A stretch of DNA of 64,000 bases from Rhodopirellula islandica (GCF_001027925.1 NZ_LECT01000029.1:211492-275491), one strand, 5' to 3'; numbered from the stretch's first letter, positions 46,221 through 56,432 are shown. Numbers and translations are program-made. The notes: a model not told the origin generated them from the letters alone.

Positions 46221-48268
46221 TCTTCGGTGGTCATTGCGATCGCGTCCAGAGCCAACAGGCGATAGCGCACCCGATCGCTTGGCGAAAGCGTTGGCAGGTG
46301 AGCACGCCGGCGACTGTCCAACAGGATCTCGTACAATCCTGCGGCGGACCGCGGCCGTGGCATGGAACGAATCAGACCCGCCCGCAGCGATTCATCCGCC
46401 CAGCGGGTTTGGCCAATCAGCTGCAGATCCAAACCACGTCGTTTCGTCCAGTCGCGATGCACAGCCCCATGGATGAGGCTGGCTTCAATCGCGATGTCGA
46501 GTGAATCGATCCCGCCGCGAACGCCGAATTGGTCGGGCAAATTGGCGTCAAACTCTTTCTGTGATTCGGTGCGTTGATCGATTTCTTCTTCGATCACTTC
46601 GGGGGTCTCAATCATCGGTGCGGGCGAATAGATCAACAACGGAACATCACGCCCCACTCGCATTCGCCGAACCACATCGATCATCTCAATCGCCGATGCG
46701 TCTCGCGGCTGTTCTTTCGAAACGACCAGCCGGACGTCATCGCCGAGCGACAACATTCGCTCCAGGGAAGCGACTGACGAAACAAGTTTGGGTTGGAATC
46801 CCGCCCCCGCCATGATTCGTTGCCAAGAGGAAATGATCTCGGGGCGATTCTCCAAAATGATCGCGACGCCTTGCTCCCCGAGCGTCGCCATTTGCAGCCA
46901 ACGATCCTGAACGCGTGACATCCCAGCGAATGTCAGCTTGGGGTCAGCCTTCAGCAACCGCGCGATCGTGGCAGCGGCTTCATAGCGTACCGTGGCACTG
47001 GGGTGATCCACTGTTTCGATCAACACACTCGGGTCGGCACCTCGCCGCAGCAAACCCGCCGCCAAACCACGGCTGAGTTCTCCGTCAATCAATCGCAACA
47101 CACCAACCGCCGCCGGATCGTTGTCGGTTTCAACGCTGTTCTCCAGCACTGGCAACGCCCACGCGGCCAAAACCTCTTCGGCGGCCGTTTTTCCGAAGAA
47201 GCTTTGGATGAATTCATCGCGATTCTTGGCGTCTCCCCAATCAGGGTCGTTTGCGACTCGGTATGCCAACTGGGCGGTCAGTTGTTGGACCACGCTGCTG
47301 GAATCTTCGTCACCGACTCGGCTCAGTCGCGCTGCCGCATCGGCTGCGTTTCGAAATGCCACCACCCAGGTCGCCGCTTGTGTTGGAACCACACCGTCGC
47401 GTTTGGCATTGATCGCCCAAACCGAGACATCACCAAAATCATGTTGGCTGCCAATGGATTCGTTCATCGCATCGTGCAGCGCCAACCGCATGACTCGCAG
47501 GGCAGGCTCTCGCGTCTCCGGATCCGTCTTCGACGCCGCTTCCAGTCGTCGTGCGAGTAGATCGACTTGGACTTCTTGCAAGCCCGACATCGCCAGTGCA
47601 TCGAACGCCTTCGAGCGAGCCGAATCGGTTCCATACAATGCAACGCGGCGAAGGCCAGCGATGCCGGCGTCACGATCGATCTTCAACAACACTCGCAAGT
47701 CTTCCCGTCGCTGATTCAAATCCGTGGTTCGAACGACGTCGCCAATCAATGCCGCGGACGCGTACTCGCCAGCTCGGAACAAGGTGCGATAGGCCGAGAG
47801 TTTTTCGTCGTCACTGGCCGAGGTCAACTTCTTGATCGCCGCCTGCAACCTGCTCGGGTCGCGAAGCGTTTTGGCACGAGCTTCAAAGATCCCGTCGAGA
47901 GCCGTCTTGGCTTCGTCGGAAACTTCCGTCGCGGACGATATGCGAAGACGCTGGTCGGAGCCGATTTGGGAAGCGATTCGCGCGGCGCGATCGTCCGCGG
48001 GGGCGTTGTTGGCGAGCGGCCTCAACAGTTCATCCACTGCCGACCAAGCCCGAATGCGTGCCAATGCGTCCAGGCTGCGACCGAGTGCTTCCGGTCCGCC
48101 GGTGGCTTTCAACTTCAATTGCACCACCACCGGATCGGGTGGCAATCGAACCGATTCGCTCTCCTCCACGGTCTCTTGAGCGACAACGCTGAGCGATCCC
48201 AAGCTGACAAAGATCCAGCCAGCGGCAAAAATGGCGACGAGGAAGCGATCGAAAAAACGGTCAGCCAT
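46217..48268 (-). CDS. HEAT-like repeat protein with signal peptide
   Basis: The 683-residue product has an N-terminal hydrophobic signal (FLVAIFAAGWIFVSLGSLSVVA). It continues in helical repeats such as TVRYEAAATIARLLKADPKL and ARSKAFDALAMSGLQEVQVD, of the HEAT/adaptor type. Near residues 490-560 a segment with SLERMLSLGDDVRLVVSKEQPRDAS and DVPLLIYS resembles a receiver-like alpha/beta fold, but the acidic pocket is unclear. It probably acts as a scaffold on the cell-envelope side. No known family is assigned. Confidence 0.65.
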   Translation of the reverse strand: MADRFFDRFLVAIFAAGWIFVSLGSLSVVAQETVEESESVRLPPDPVVVQLKLKATGGPEALGRSLDALARIRAWSAVDELLRPLANNAPADDRAARIASQIGSDQRLRISSATEVSDEAKTALDGIFEARAKTLRDPSRLQAAIKKLTSASDDEKLSAYRTLFRAGEYASAALIGDVVRTTDLNQRREDLRVLLKIDRDAGIAGLRRVALYGTDSARSKAFDALAMSGLQEVQVDLLARRLEAASKTDPETREPALRVMRLALHDAMNESIGSQHDFGDVSVWAINAKRDGVVPTQAATWVVAFRNAADAAARLSRVGDEDSSSVVQQLTAQLAYRVANDPDWGDAKNRDEFIQSFFGKTAAEEVLAAWALPVLENSVETDNDPAAVGVLRLIDGELSRGLAAGLLRRGADPSVLIETVDHPSATVRYEAAATIARLLKADPKLTFAGMSRVQDRWLQMATLGEQGVAIILENRPEIISSWQRIMAGAGFQPKLVSSVASLERMLSLGDDVRLVVSKEQPRDASAIEMIDVVRRMRVGRDVPLLIYSPAPMIETPEVIEEEIDQRTESQKEFDANLPDQFGVRGGIDSLDIAIEASLIHGAVHRDWTKRRGLDLQLIGQTRWADESLRAGLIRSMPRPRSAAGLYEILLDSRRRAHLPTLSPSDRVRYRLLALDAIAMTTEE

Positions 48269-48406
48269 TCGGGAAATCCGAGGGTTGGCGAAGATGACGA
48301 ATGAGAAGCGTCCCCATTCTAATCCGTCGCACCACGGATTCACCTTTCTTCAGACCAGCTTTCTGCATGATCAGAAACACGTTCGCAACTGGGACTCAGC
48401 GTCCAA

Positions 48407-49939
48407 TCAGAAGTCCGATTGTTCGGATTGACGCAGTTCTTCCAGCCGGGCATGGGCCTCGTCCGCCCAGGGACTGCCCGGCGAAAGCTGCAGGAATCGC
48501 CGCCAATGATGCTCTGCTTCCACGCTGCGGTGCAGGTCTTCGAGGATCCGGGCCAAGTTGTAGTGCACGTCGGGGTAGTCATCGTGCAGTGCCAACGCAC
48601 CGCGATAGGCCGCGACCGCCAACTCGGGCTGGCCGGTTTCTGCCAAAACCCCCGCCAAACTCGAGCGGGCTTCGACAAAATCGGGGTCGACCTCCAACGC
48701 CGCGTAGTAGCGTTCTCGCGCGGCGATGGTTTCCCCGATTCGGTACAGCAACTCGCCAATCTGGAAATGGATGTCCGACCGAGCTCCATCCCGAGCCAAC
48801 ACGGCGTGGTAGCAATCGATCGCGAATTCAAGTTCTCCGGAATCTTCCGCCTGGTACGCTGACAGCAACAAGTCATCCTCGTCGTCCACCAGATCTTCGG
48901 CGGGCGGGAACTGCATCGAATCATGTCCGGTTGCGGTCTCGGTTCCGTTGGTGCTCAGCCCGGCGGTAGGCGACGACGTTCGAGCCGATATCGGATCCGA
49001 TGACCTGATACCAAATTCATCGGCGATCGATTGACCCGGGCGCGAAAACGGCAGGATGGAAGTGTCCATCGGGACTTCCGCTGCTGACTCATCGGCACCC
49101 TCCAACGCGTCGAAATCGAATCGCAATTGACCTCCTGGTTCGATCAGTCCTTCGCCCTGACGAAGCAAAACGTGTTTGCCTTCGACCAAGATGGACAACT
49201 GATCCAAGGGACGCCGCAAGTTGGGAACGACTTCCACCCACTGCATGATTCGCCGTTCAATGGCCTCGGGACTGGCCCCCGATGCAACCCACGCCGCCAA
49301 CCGTCGCGCTGTGGCGACTTCTTGAAAATCAAAGTACGGCAGCTTGTGCAGCGTCCGCACGGGACGAATCAGTCCGCGGCGATGCCAGCGGCGAATGACT
49401 CGCACGGAAACGCCCAATAAATGAGCCAGCATGGCTGGCGTGTGAAGTTGGCGGATGGATTGCTCCGCATCCACCAATCCGAGTTGTTGCCACAAATCGG
49501 TCTCGTGCAAGATCTCGACATCCGCGTCGTCCCCTCGCCGCTCTGTCGCTCGTTCGATCAGCTCGGCTTCGGCCAGGGGGGATTCTTCGGCTCCAATCAC
49601 GATGCAGTCCACCGACGACGCCTCGCTTTCGACCACCACCGCGCCATACGAACGCAGCAAGTTCGTGGCTTCGCGACGGTTCATTCCTCCCAATCGCCCG
49701 ACGATCACCATTCGTCGACCGGACAACGCATCGCTGGGCAACGGTTCGAGGTCGAAGCTTTCTGCGTCATCCTCTTCGCCGTCGTCGTCATCCCGATCAA
49801 TTTCATCTCGACCGATGTCATTCAATCGATTGCTGTCGAAAGGGATGGCGTCCGTGTCGGAGTGGGCAGCCTCCAACTCGCCATCCAGCGTGTTGGCCAG
49901 GTCGTCGTTCTGCGATTCGATGTCGTCGTTGGAAGGCAT
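48407..49939 (-). CDS. BRCT-MerR-TPR fusion protein
   Basis: The 510-residue product has an acidic leader (1-70) and then a BRCT-like domain (about 72-150: SGRRMVIVGRLGGMNRREA, then VDCIVIG). A MerR-type helix-turn-helix follows at about 165-235 (LAHLLGVSVRVIRRWHRRGL, then PYFDFQEVATARRLAAWV). After a linker of about 140 residues come three TPR units (from about 375: LEFAIDCYHAVLARDG, IGETIAARERYYAALEVDP, ARSSLAGVLAETGQ). A DNA-binding protein that also joins partners is suggested. The ATG at 49939 was chosen; one at 49966 is also possible. The combination is unusual. Confidence 0.7.
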   Translation of the reverse strand: MPSNDDIESQNDDLANTLDGELEAAHSDTDAIPFDSNRLNDIGRDEIDRDDDDGEEDDAESFDLEPLPSDALSGRRMVIVGRLGGMNRREATNLLRSYGAVVVESEASSVDCIVIGAEESPLAEAELIERATERRGDDADVEILHETDLWQQLGLVDAEQSIRQLHTPAMLAHLLGVSVRVIRRWHRRGLIRPVRTLHKLPYFDFQEVATARRLAAWVASGASPEAIERRIMQWVEVVPNLRRPLDQLSILVEGKHVLLRQGEGLIEPGGQLRFDFDALEGADESAAEVPMDTSILPFSRPGQSIADEFGIRSSDPISARTSSPTAGLSTNGTETATGHDSMQFPPAEDLVDDEDDLLLSAYQAEDSGELEFAIDCYHAVLARDGARSDIHFQIGELLYRIGETIAARERYYAALEVDPDFVEARSSLAGVLAETGQPELAVAAYRGALALHDDYPDVHYNLARILEDLHRSVEAEHHWRRFLQLSPGSPWADEAHARLEELRQSEQSDF

Positions 49940-50229
49940 GATGCCGACAAGATATCCGATCAGCATCTGCCGACCACTCCGGATCCCCGTCGCTGGACAG
50001 ATTGTCGCCTGACTGTCCCGCGAAAGTGTCTGGGATCTGGACTCGTGGCAATGGTGGGGCAGGATCGCTTGTTCGTGGGCTAACGAATGCACCGGTTGCC
50101 TCGTTCTTTCCGGTTCTGCGAGGAGATTGAAAACAGGGCGACTTTGCTGGCCAGGGAACCGATACGGACGAAGGGTGTTCTTTTCACGACACGCCATCTC
50201 CTCCCAACTCCTTCGCAGGTTCTTTCGTC

Positions 50230-51051
50230 ATGCTTGTCACTCGCTTGGGCAAAATCACGGTGCTCGCCGTCGCCGCGGGAGGCCCCTACGTCGCTTCGGA
50301 AACCGATTGGGGACGCAGTGCCGCGGGTTCCGTCACCAATGTCTTTCGGGGGGAAGGAATTTCTGGCACGGGTTGGGGATCTGGTGAAGCACCGATTGGC
50401 GGCGTCACCCACTCCCCCGATTCGGACCGCTACCCGGTTCACTCGCACCACCAAGTCGAAACGCTTCGTGGGGTCTCATCCCAGCGTTACCGCTACGAAC
50501 CTGAAATCGCCAAGAAGCTCGGTGCGATCCCCGCCACAGACGAAACACCGTCGCTGGCGGGAAACAACGTCGCCGACTTGCGAGAGGTTTTGCGTTTCGA
50601 CTTGACGACCCAAGCGGTACTGAATCGGTTTTCGCGAGTCTCGACCGTGCTAGCGGATCTGCAACTCGAGGGGCTGCGAGTGCCGATCGTCACCGGTACC
50701 CAAACCACCGATTTGGCTGGCACGCTGACGTACTACTTTGATCGTTCCGGTTCGGTCCAACGGATTTCGTTGCATGGCTTCACGGGAGACCCTTCGCGTT
50801 TGGTGACGACGATCCAATCGCACTATGGACTCGCCCGGGAACCCACCCTGGAAGCCGGAGTGTTCACCAAACGTTGGAACGGTGCCCCTGTTCACTTCCT
50901 GCGTTTAACTCACGCCCCGGTGGTCTTCAGCGACGCTGTGCACCAAAAGTACACGGTGTTCTTGGAACTGAACCAACCCAACCTGGCGTATGGGATCAGT
51001 GACGAAGCCAAACGAATCGTGGTCACTGACCAGTGGACGGGGCGTTGGTAA
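50230..51051 (+). CDS. Uncharacterised planctomycete protein
   Basis: The 273-residue protein starts with a short hydrophobic segment (GKITVLAVAAGGPYVA) that may be a membrane anchor or signal. A low-complexity Gly/Ser part follows, then a folded C-terminal domain from about residue 110 (LREVLRFDLTTQAVLNRFSRVS to LTYYFDRSGSVQRISLHGF). I do not recognise a known domain. The 3' end overlaps the convergent epimerase gene by 29 bases. Confidence 0.6.
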   Translation: MLVTRLGKITVLAVAAGGPYVASETDWGRSAAGSVTNVFRGEGISGTGWGSGEAPIGGVTHSPDSDRYPVHSHHQVETLRGVSSQRYRYEPEIAKKLGAIPATDETPSLAGNNVADLREVLRFDLTTQAVLNRFSRVSTVLADLQLEGLRVPIVTGTQTTDLAGTLTYYFDRSGSVQRISLHGFTGDPSRLVTTIQSHYGLAREPTLEAGVFTKRWNGAPVHFLRLTHAPVVFSDAVHQKYTVFLELNQPNLAYGISDEAKRIVVTDQWTGRW

Positions 51052-52039
51052 CAGCGGTGTCGCCCATCAATGTCTGCAGCCCCGCGTCCATGTTGAGGCG
51101 GGGCTGATAGCCGAGCCGTTCTTTGGCGGCGGTGATGTCAAACGAGTGATCTTTCGCGAGCTGCGAAGCGACAAAGCGAGTCATTGGTGGTTCGCTGGTT
51201 CGTCCTGTCCATCGATACACGGTTTCCAACATTGCACCGATCCGGTACGCGGCCGCGAAGGAGATCGACTTGGTCGGCGGATCGACACCATGAACCCGAC
51301 ACAATTTCGCGATCCAGTCCCAGCAATTGACAGGCTCGTCCTGCGTGACAAAGTACGCTCGCCCTGCCGCCACTTCAGGCCGCTCTCGCAAGGCATCGAT
51401 CGCGTCCAGGTGAGCCGCGGCGGCGTTGATCACGTGAACCGTGTCAATCACATTGCTGCCGTCGCCAATGATTCGCAACCGTCCGCTGCGAGCACGCTGT
51501 AAAACACGAGGGATCAAGTGCGGGTCATTGGGTCCCCAGATCAAATGCGGGCGCAGCGCAACCGTTCGCATCCCACCCAGCTGATCCGCCGCCAAAATTT
51601 CCTGTTCGGCAATCGACTTGGTGTGCGGGTAATGGCACATCCAGGACGTCGGATACGGTTCCGATTCATCGACGTCACGCTGATCTCTGCCATCAAACGT
51701 GACGCTGGGACTGCTCGTGTAGATTAGCTGCGAAACGCGAGCTTCCAGGCAGGCTCGCAATAAATTTCGTGACGCCACGACGTTGTTGTCAAAGTAGTGC
51801 TGCCAGGTTCCCCAGACCCCAGCGACGGCCGCGGTGTGAATCACCACGTCGGCGTCTGCGATCACCCGGTCCAAGTAACCGTTGTCCAGTAAATCGCCGC
51901 GGTGGTGCGTCATCCCCGCGCGAACCAAATCAGGGGTTTCGCGACGCGACAGCCCGACAACTTCCCAGTCACGTCGCAACAACTGGCGAACAATTTCTCC
52001 GCCCAAAAATCCACTGCAGCCAGTGACGATCACCCGCAT
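51023..52039 (-). CDS. Extended short-chain dehydrogenase / NAD-dependent epimerase-like protein
   Basis: The 338-residue enzyme begins MRVIVTGCSGFLGGEIV, the glycine-rich NAD(P) loop. It has VIHTAAVAGVWG and IYTSSPSVTFDG, with the catalytic tyrosine-lysine pair in YPHTKSIAEQ. The layout resembles 3-beta-hydroxysteroid dehydrogenase/HpnA-like members, which modify sugars, steroids or isoprenoids. The substrate is unknown. Its ATG overlaps the last base of the upstream MFS stop codon (TGATG). Confidence 0.82.
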   Translation of the reverse strand: MRVIVTGCSGFLGGEIVRQLLRRDWEVVGLSRRETPDLVRAGMTHHRGDLLDNGYLDRVIADADVVIHTAAVAGVWGTWQHYFDNNVVASRNLLRACLEARVSQLIYTSSPSVTFDGRDQRDVDESEPYPTSWMCHYPHTKSIAEQEILAADQLGGMRTVALRPHLIWGPNDPHLIPRVLQRARSGRLRIIGDGSNVIDTVHVINAAAAHLDAIDALRERPEVAAGRAYFVTQDEPVNCWDWIAKLCRVHGVDPPTKSISFAAAYRIGAMLETVYRWTGRTSEPPMTRFVASQLAKDHSFDITAAKERLGYQPRLNMDAGLQTLMGDTAVTNAPSTGQ

Positions 52040-53376
52040 CAGGCAGGCTCCAATGCAGGCGATGAATCGGAGGTCGAGCCGTCGTCGGATTCGGGCGTGT
52101 TCCCATCCTGCGTGTCTGCCGCACTTGGATCGACCGCGGGATCCTGGCTGGCAGGAAATTTGACGAACACCCGGATCAAGATCACCACCGCGATTGCCAA
52201 CAATGCCGACCCGAACACAAACGGAGCACCAGGGAACTCAAACGGTGCGTTCTCTGATGTGAAGTAACCCAGCAAACCGCTGGTGAACAACAGCGGTGCC
52301 GGGATGTTGGTCAAACTGATCAGGGACGTCAGCGCGCCTTGCACCTTGCCTTGTTCTTCGGGATTGACTCGACCCGCCACCAAACTTTGAATCGCGGGTC
52401 CCGCCAACCCTGCCAATGAACCAAACACGACGATGCACGGGATCATCCATCCCTGCGATGCCAATCCGTATCCTAAGAACGCGATGCACGAAACACAGGT
52501 TCCCATCACTGCCGTCCGCCGTTCCCCCAAGCGTTTGATCATGGGACGTACCAAGCCGCCTTGGACGATCGCCGCCATCAAACCGACCAACGCCAACGTC
52601 AAGCCGTTGGTGACCTCGTTCCATCCGAAACGATACCCCATCGACAACACCCAAACGTTTTCCAAGCCACGCTGAGCCAACGAGGAAAACATGAATGCGA
52701 CGGCCAGTCCGGCGATCATCGGGTAATTCCGAAGTCGCGAGATCGTTCCGAGCGGGTTCATTGCGGCGAGTGAAATCGAGCCTCGTTTTTCAGGTGGCAA
52801 CGACTCGGGCAAGACAAAGTACCCGTACAACCAATTGACCAACGACAATCCCGCTGCCACGAAGAACGGCAATCGAATGTGCACGCCGCCCAGCACGCCA
52901 CCCAGTGCGGGCCCAATGATGAACCCCAGCCCAAACATCATGCCGACCAACCCAAAGTTGCGAGCCCGGGTTTCTTGCGTTGAAACGTCAGCGATGTAAG
53001 CATTCGCGGTCGAGAAGCTGGCCCCCATCACCCCGGCGACAATTCGCCCGACAAACAACCATCCCACCGAAGGTGCCAACCCGGTCACGATGAAGTCGAC
53101 GCCCAAGCCAAACAGAGACGCCAAAATCACCGGACGCCGTCCGAATCGATCGGAAAGAGCGCCCAACACAGGAGCAAAGAAGAATTGCATCAGCGAATAC
53201 GTCGCGCCAATCACGCCGACGTAAAAACTGGCTCGTGATGTGTCGCCGCCCACAAACTGTTTGATCAATTCGGGCAACACGGGAATGATGATTCCGATTG
53301 CCAAAATGTCGATCAACAATGTCAACAGGATGAATGCCATCGCCGCCGGACGTCGCTGGTGCGGAGGCGTGATCAA
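52039..53376 (-). CDS. MFS drug exporter of the TetA-like family
   Basis: The 445-residue membrane protein shows twelve hydrophobic segments with the MFS loop motif GALSDRFGRRPVILAS after the second helix and GPALGGVLGG in the fifth, as in tetracycline-type antiporters. The C-terminus is a serine/aspartate-rich tail of about 35 residues. The start is taken as the TTG at 53376 because the extension resembles family members; an ATG at 53340 is an alternative. Expected activity is proton-coupled efflux. The substrate is not predictable. Confidence 0.83.
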   Translation of the reverse strand: MITPPHQRRPAAMAFILLTLLIDILAIGIIIPVLPELIKQFVGGDTSRASFYVGVIGATYSLMQFFFAPVLGALSDRFGRRPVILASLFGLGVDFIVTGLAPSVGWLFVGRIVAGVMGASFSTANAYIADVSTQETRARNFGLVGMMFGLGFIIGPALGGVLGGVHIRLPFFVAAGLSLVNWLYGYFVLPESLPPEKRGSISLAAMNPLGTISRLRNYPMIAGLAVAFMFSSLAQRGLENVWVLSMGYRFGWNEVTNGLTLALVGLMAAIVQGGLVRPMIKRLGERRTAVMGTCVSCIAFLGYGLASQGWMIPCIVVFGSLAGLAGPAIQSLVAGRVNPEEQGKVQGALTSLISLTNIPAPLLFTSGLLGYFTSENAPFEFPGAPFVFGSALLAIAVVILIRVFVKFPASQDPAVDPSAADTQDGNTPESDDGSTSDSSPALEPA

Positions 53377-53725
53377 GGCATTCTGGGGGGCAAGAGTGAG
53401 GCGGGGACGTCAGAGAAGTGGCCCACACCTTACGATCCACTCCGCTTGGCGTCGAGATGGGCGATCTCGCCTGTTCCGACACTCCCCCAAGCCGGTTCGA
53501 CGCTCAAAAGCAAGCCGACAGGCGGACTCAAAAAGCCCGTCATTCCGATCCCTCGGCAAGCCGCGCCCGGCTTTCGACGGGCCAACTGGCGGTTTAAACT
53601 GGTCGGTTGATCCATCGTTGGCGTGTTGAACACACGCTCAACACAAGAGCTTCTCAGTGGTGATCTGTACTCACCGCACTTCTTGTGTTGCCAAACGGAT
53701 TTTGCTCCTTCTAAGGTTCTCTCGG
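53377..53725. other. Intergenic region between the MFS exporter and the DUF4261-like gene
   Basis: The 349 bases between these divergent genes hold no recognisable gene, repeat or hairpin with a T-run. Short open frames here (53240-53629 plus, 53430-53870 minus) are low-complexity and Arg-rich and look spurious. Promoters for both genes are expected but were not pinned down. Confidence 0.4.
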
Positions 53726-54670
53726 ATGCCCCAAGGCTTCTACACCCAGTGCGTCGTTGTTTTGCTGCGCGAACGCGTGTCGATGCGTAAAATTGCTGCC
53801 GCAATCGATGAATACGAACCGTCGGATCCCTTGCCCGCCACGGCGGACTGGGCGATCGCGGGACCGTCATTGATCATGGACATGGACGAAGAAACGCCCG
53901 GTCATCTGGCGATCGACCTCGTCGACCAACCCTGGCCAGACGACATGCAAATCGATGATCCTGATTCCCACGTTCGCCAAGCGTGGTCCAACGGTTCGTT
54001 TGGACCCAATACCTTTCCGGGGTCACTGCAGCGTGCCCTCGAGCAACTGTGGGTCTGGGACGAGGGCAAAGAAGAGGTCCCCCAGCACACTGCGTTTCTG
54101 CGAATCCGCAGCAGTTACATCCTCAAAACCGACGAAGACGACGCGCCGCTGACGCCCGAAGCGTACGAACCGTTTGATGAACTCGCGCTGATCACCGAAG
54201 TCGCCGCGGCACTGACCGAGCTGCCTCAGGCCATCGCCTACTTCAACCCTGCCGGCGAAACGATCCGCAGCCTGGAAGGAATGAACCAGGTCATCCAAGA
54301 ATCGGAGGACAACGACTTTCCACCCTTGGATTTGTGGGCCAACGTTCGGCTCTACAGCCTGGACGATGGATTCGCGGCCATGGACACGGTTGGCAACAAC
54401 CAACTGGATCTGCCGGACATCGAAGCCTTGTTCCTCGCTGAAGCCTACGACTTCAATGACATCGACGAACTGCTTCGCCTGATCACTTGTCACCTGATCG
54501 AAAGCGAAGAACCGTTCGAAGACGGGGACACGGTCCAAGGCCCCAACGGCGTCACCTGGGTGATGCATCAATGTCCCGACAGTATTTCTGATCCACCGCG
54601 TTCGGTGCTGCGATTCCTACCGCAAGACGGCCACGAATTGCCGGCACAGTATCAACCCGCTGCGGAATGA
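53726..54670 (+). CDS. DUF4261-like protein
   Basis: The 314-residue acidic protein starts MPQGFYTQCVVVLLRERVSM. It has a conserved-looking core AYFNPAGETIRSLEGMNQ with LDLWANVRLYSLDDGFAAMDTVG, which fits the DUF4261 pattern of a suspected immunity or helper domain. No signal peptide is present. The ATG at 53726 was used because the open frame upstream to 53657 lacks any Shine-Dalgarno and homologous-looking sequence. Function unknown. Confidence 0.6.
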   Translation: MPQGFYTQCVVVLLRERVSMRKIAAAIDEYEPSDPLPATADWAIAGPSLIMDMDEETPGHLAIDLVDQPWPDDMQIDDPDSHVRQAWSNGSFGPNTFPGSLQRALEQLWVWDEGKEEVPQHTAFLRIRSSYILKTDEDDAPLTPEAYEPFDELALITEVAAALTELPQAIAYFNPAGETIRSLEGMNQVIQESEDNDFPPLDLWANVRLYSLDDGFAAMDTVGNNQLDLPDIEALFLAEAYDFNDIDELLRLITCHLIESEEPFEDGDTVQGPNGVTWVMHQCPDSISDPPRSVLRFLPQDGHELPAQYQPAAE

Positions 54671-54683
54671 CACGGGCAGGTGA

Positions 54684-55961
54684 TCACTCGCCAATGCAGT
54701 ACAAGTACTCTTGGCGTTGGTCACCTTCTTGCACACCGACTCGCAAGTAAATGCGTCCGCCACTGATGGCCGGGGTGGCCATCACGGAATCCCCGAGTTT
54801 GTTCTCTGCAATCAACTCGAACGATTCGCTGTCGGCTGCGAAGATGAAGCAGGTGCCTTCTTCATTGACGGCATAGATGCGTTCGTTGACCAGCACCGGT
54901 GACGATGTGAAATCACCGCCCAAGCGTGATTTCCACTTCGTCTCGCCCGTTTCGCAATCAACGCACATCGCAACCCCGGCGTCCAGCGTCATGAACAAGT
55001 TCCCGTCTTGGTGCAACATCGAAGGCACGTAAACCCGGGTGCCAACTTCCCAAGCGATCTCGCCCGATCCATCCGCCACCACGGCGGAAATGTGACTCTG
55101 CGGGTAACCACCCGATGTGAAGACGTGCTTGCCATCGGTCACGGTGGTCGTGACGCACTCGGTGGTCGCCCCCTCGATCTCCCAGTTCACTGTTCCGGTT
55201 TTCGGATCCAAACTGGTGACCAAATCGCACCCCGTCAGAACCAACTGATCTTTCCCGGCCACGGACAAAACCACAGGGGAAGGGTAGTTCGGTTCTTTCG
55301 GACGCTGATGACGCCAAACCACGTTTCCGGTGACGCGGTCCATCGCCACCACTTGCCCACCTGCTTTGTTGTCCGCCGACGCGATCACAAGGTCGTCATA
55401 AACCGTGGGCGAAGAACCGTATCCCTGGTGAATCTGGTACCGACAAAGCTTTTGCTGCCACAGCAGTTCGCCGTCCAAGCTCACCGCCGACGTGTAGACG
55501 GCTTTGTTCGAGTAGAAATTGACAAACACACGTTCCCCGTCCGTCGCGGGAGTGCAGGATGCCCAGGAAGCTCTGGTGTTGGGTTCGCGTTGGTCGACGG
55601 TGTCGAATTCACCTTCATGCACCACGGCTTCCCAAACCAGTTCCCCTGAATCGCGGTTCAGGCACACCAGCAATTGCGAGTTTCGAGCCTTGTCGGCGAC
55701 TTGCAGGTAAACCCGATCGCCCAGCAGAATCGGTGAACCATGACCACGATCGGGAAGCGGGGTCTTCCAGATGATGTTCCGTGTGCCATCGTCCGAATCA
55801 CTCCACTGTGTCGGAGGATCTTGATCGCCGACGGCGTGTCCCTGACGACCGGCACCGCGCCACCAGGGCCAGTCAGTTTCTGAAAACGTTGGTGTCTCAG
55901 CCCAACTGAATTCACACGACATCAGGAAACAGGCGATTCCCGCCAAAAGCATCTTTTTCAT
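54684..55961 (-). CDS. Secreted PQQ-like beta-propeller protein
   Basis: The 425-residue exported protein has a signal peptide (KKMLLAGIACFLMSCEFSWA) and propeller repeats such as VWEAVVHEGEF, GQVVAMDRVTGNVVWRHQRP and CVDCETGETKWKSRLGG. These carry the W-motifs of PQQ-dependent dehydrogenase-like (BamB-type) propellers. No PQQ-ligand cysteine pair is evident, so it may be a binding or scaffold protein rather than an enzyme. It converges on the DUF4261-like gene. Confidence 0.8.
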   Translation of the reverse strand: MKKMLLAGIACFLMSCEFSWAETPTFSETDWPWWRGAGRQGHAVGDQDPPTQWSDSDDGTRNIIWKTPLPDRGHGSPILLGDRVYLQVADKARNSQLLVCLNRDSGELVWEAVVHEGEFDTVDQREPNTRASWASCTPATDGERVFVNFYSNKAVYTSAVSLDGELLWQQKLCRYQIHQGYGSSPTVYDDLVIASADNKAGGQVVAMDRVTGNVVWRHQRPKEPNYPSPVVLSVAGKDQLVLTGCDLVTSLDPKTGTVNWEIEGATTECVTTTVTDGKHVFTSGGYPQSHISAVVADGSGEIAWEVGTRVYVPSMLHQDGNLFMTLDAGVAMCVDCETGETKWKSRLGGDFTSSPVLVNERIYAVNEEGTCFIFAADSESFELIAENKLGDSVMATPAISGGRIYLRVGVQEGDQRQEYLYCIGE

Positions 55962-56152
55962 TCCATCACCGTCCCGTTTCACTGTGTTGACAATCATCGC
56001 GAAAGAACCAGCCCAATTCGCAAGTGAGTGAATCGAAACACTCTCCTGCTGGCGCAGCGAGCCAGTATATCAACCCACCACTTTGCCTGGGGCAACGCCG
56101 GGCTGCGAAACGTTTGATGTTGTGGAGCGTATCGATTTGCGCAAGTTCTGTT

Positions 56153-56209
56153 CCACGACTTCGCCCCAACGGGGGCGGCTCTATAACAGCCCAGGGCAAC
56201 GCCTGGGCT
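56153..56209 (-). repeat. GC-rich double-hairpin repeat, copy 1 (inverted)
   Basis: Read on the minus strand it matches copy 2: a stem GCCCAGG with CCTGGGC around a short loop, a spacer, and then a GCCCC-GTT-GGGGC-type hairpin followed by GAAGTCGTGG. It lies 47 bases from the MITE-like element and faces copy 2. Confidence 0.6.
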
Positions 56210-56256
56210 GATGGAAATGTTGGCAGGGTGGTAAGTGTGCGAACCGAATGCAACTC

Positions 56257-56359
56257 ATTGAAAAAGTTAAATTGACAATTGAAAAATGCAAATTGATGCG
56301 ATTTCATCCACGCATTCCGGCATTTTACAATTGTCAATTTGCACTTTAACTTTTTCAAT
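56257..56359. repeat. MITE-like element with terminal inverted repeats, copy 2
   Basis: The left end begins ATTGAAAAAGTTAAATTGAC and the right end is its inverse apart from an inserted GCACTTT. The ends match those of the element at 1153-1367, while the centre (about 45 bases) is different. No target-site duplication is obvious. Confidence 0.65.
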
Positions 56360-56432
56360 AACGACAAACGCCGTATCAATACAATTCGTCGGAAACCGCC
56401 CAAACCGCCTGGTTGATTTCATTTTTATCAGT

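Noticed and set aside
55966..56403. Minus-strand open frame of 145 codons across the MITE-like element
   Set aside because: Its peptide is a translation of the inverted repeats, which also appear in unrelated frames at the other copy.
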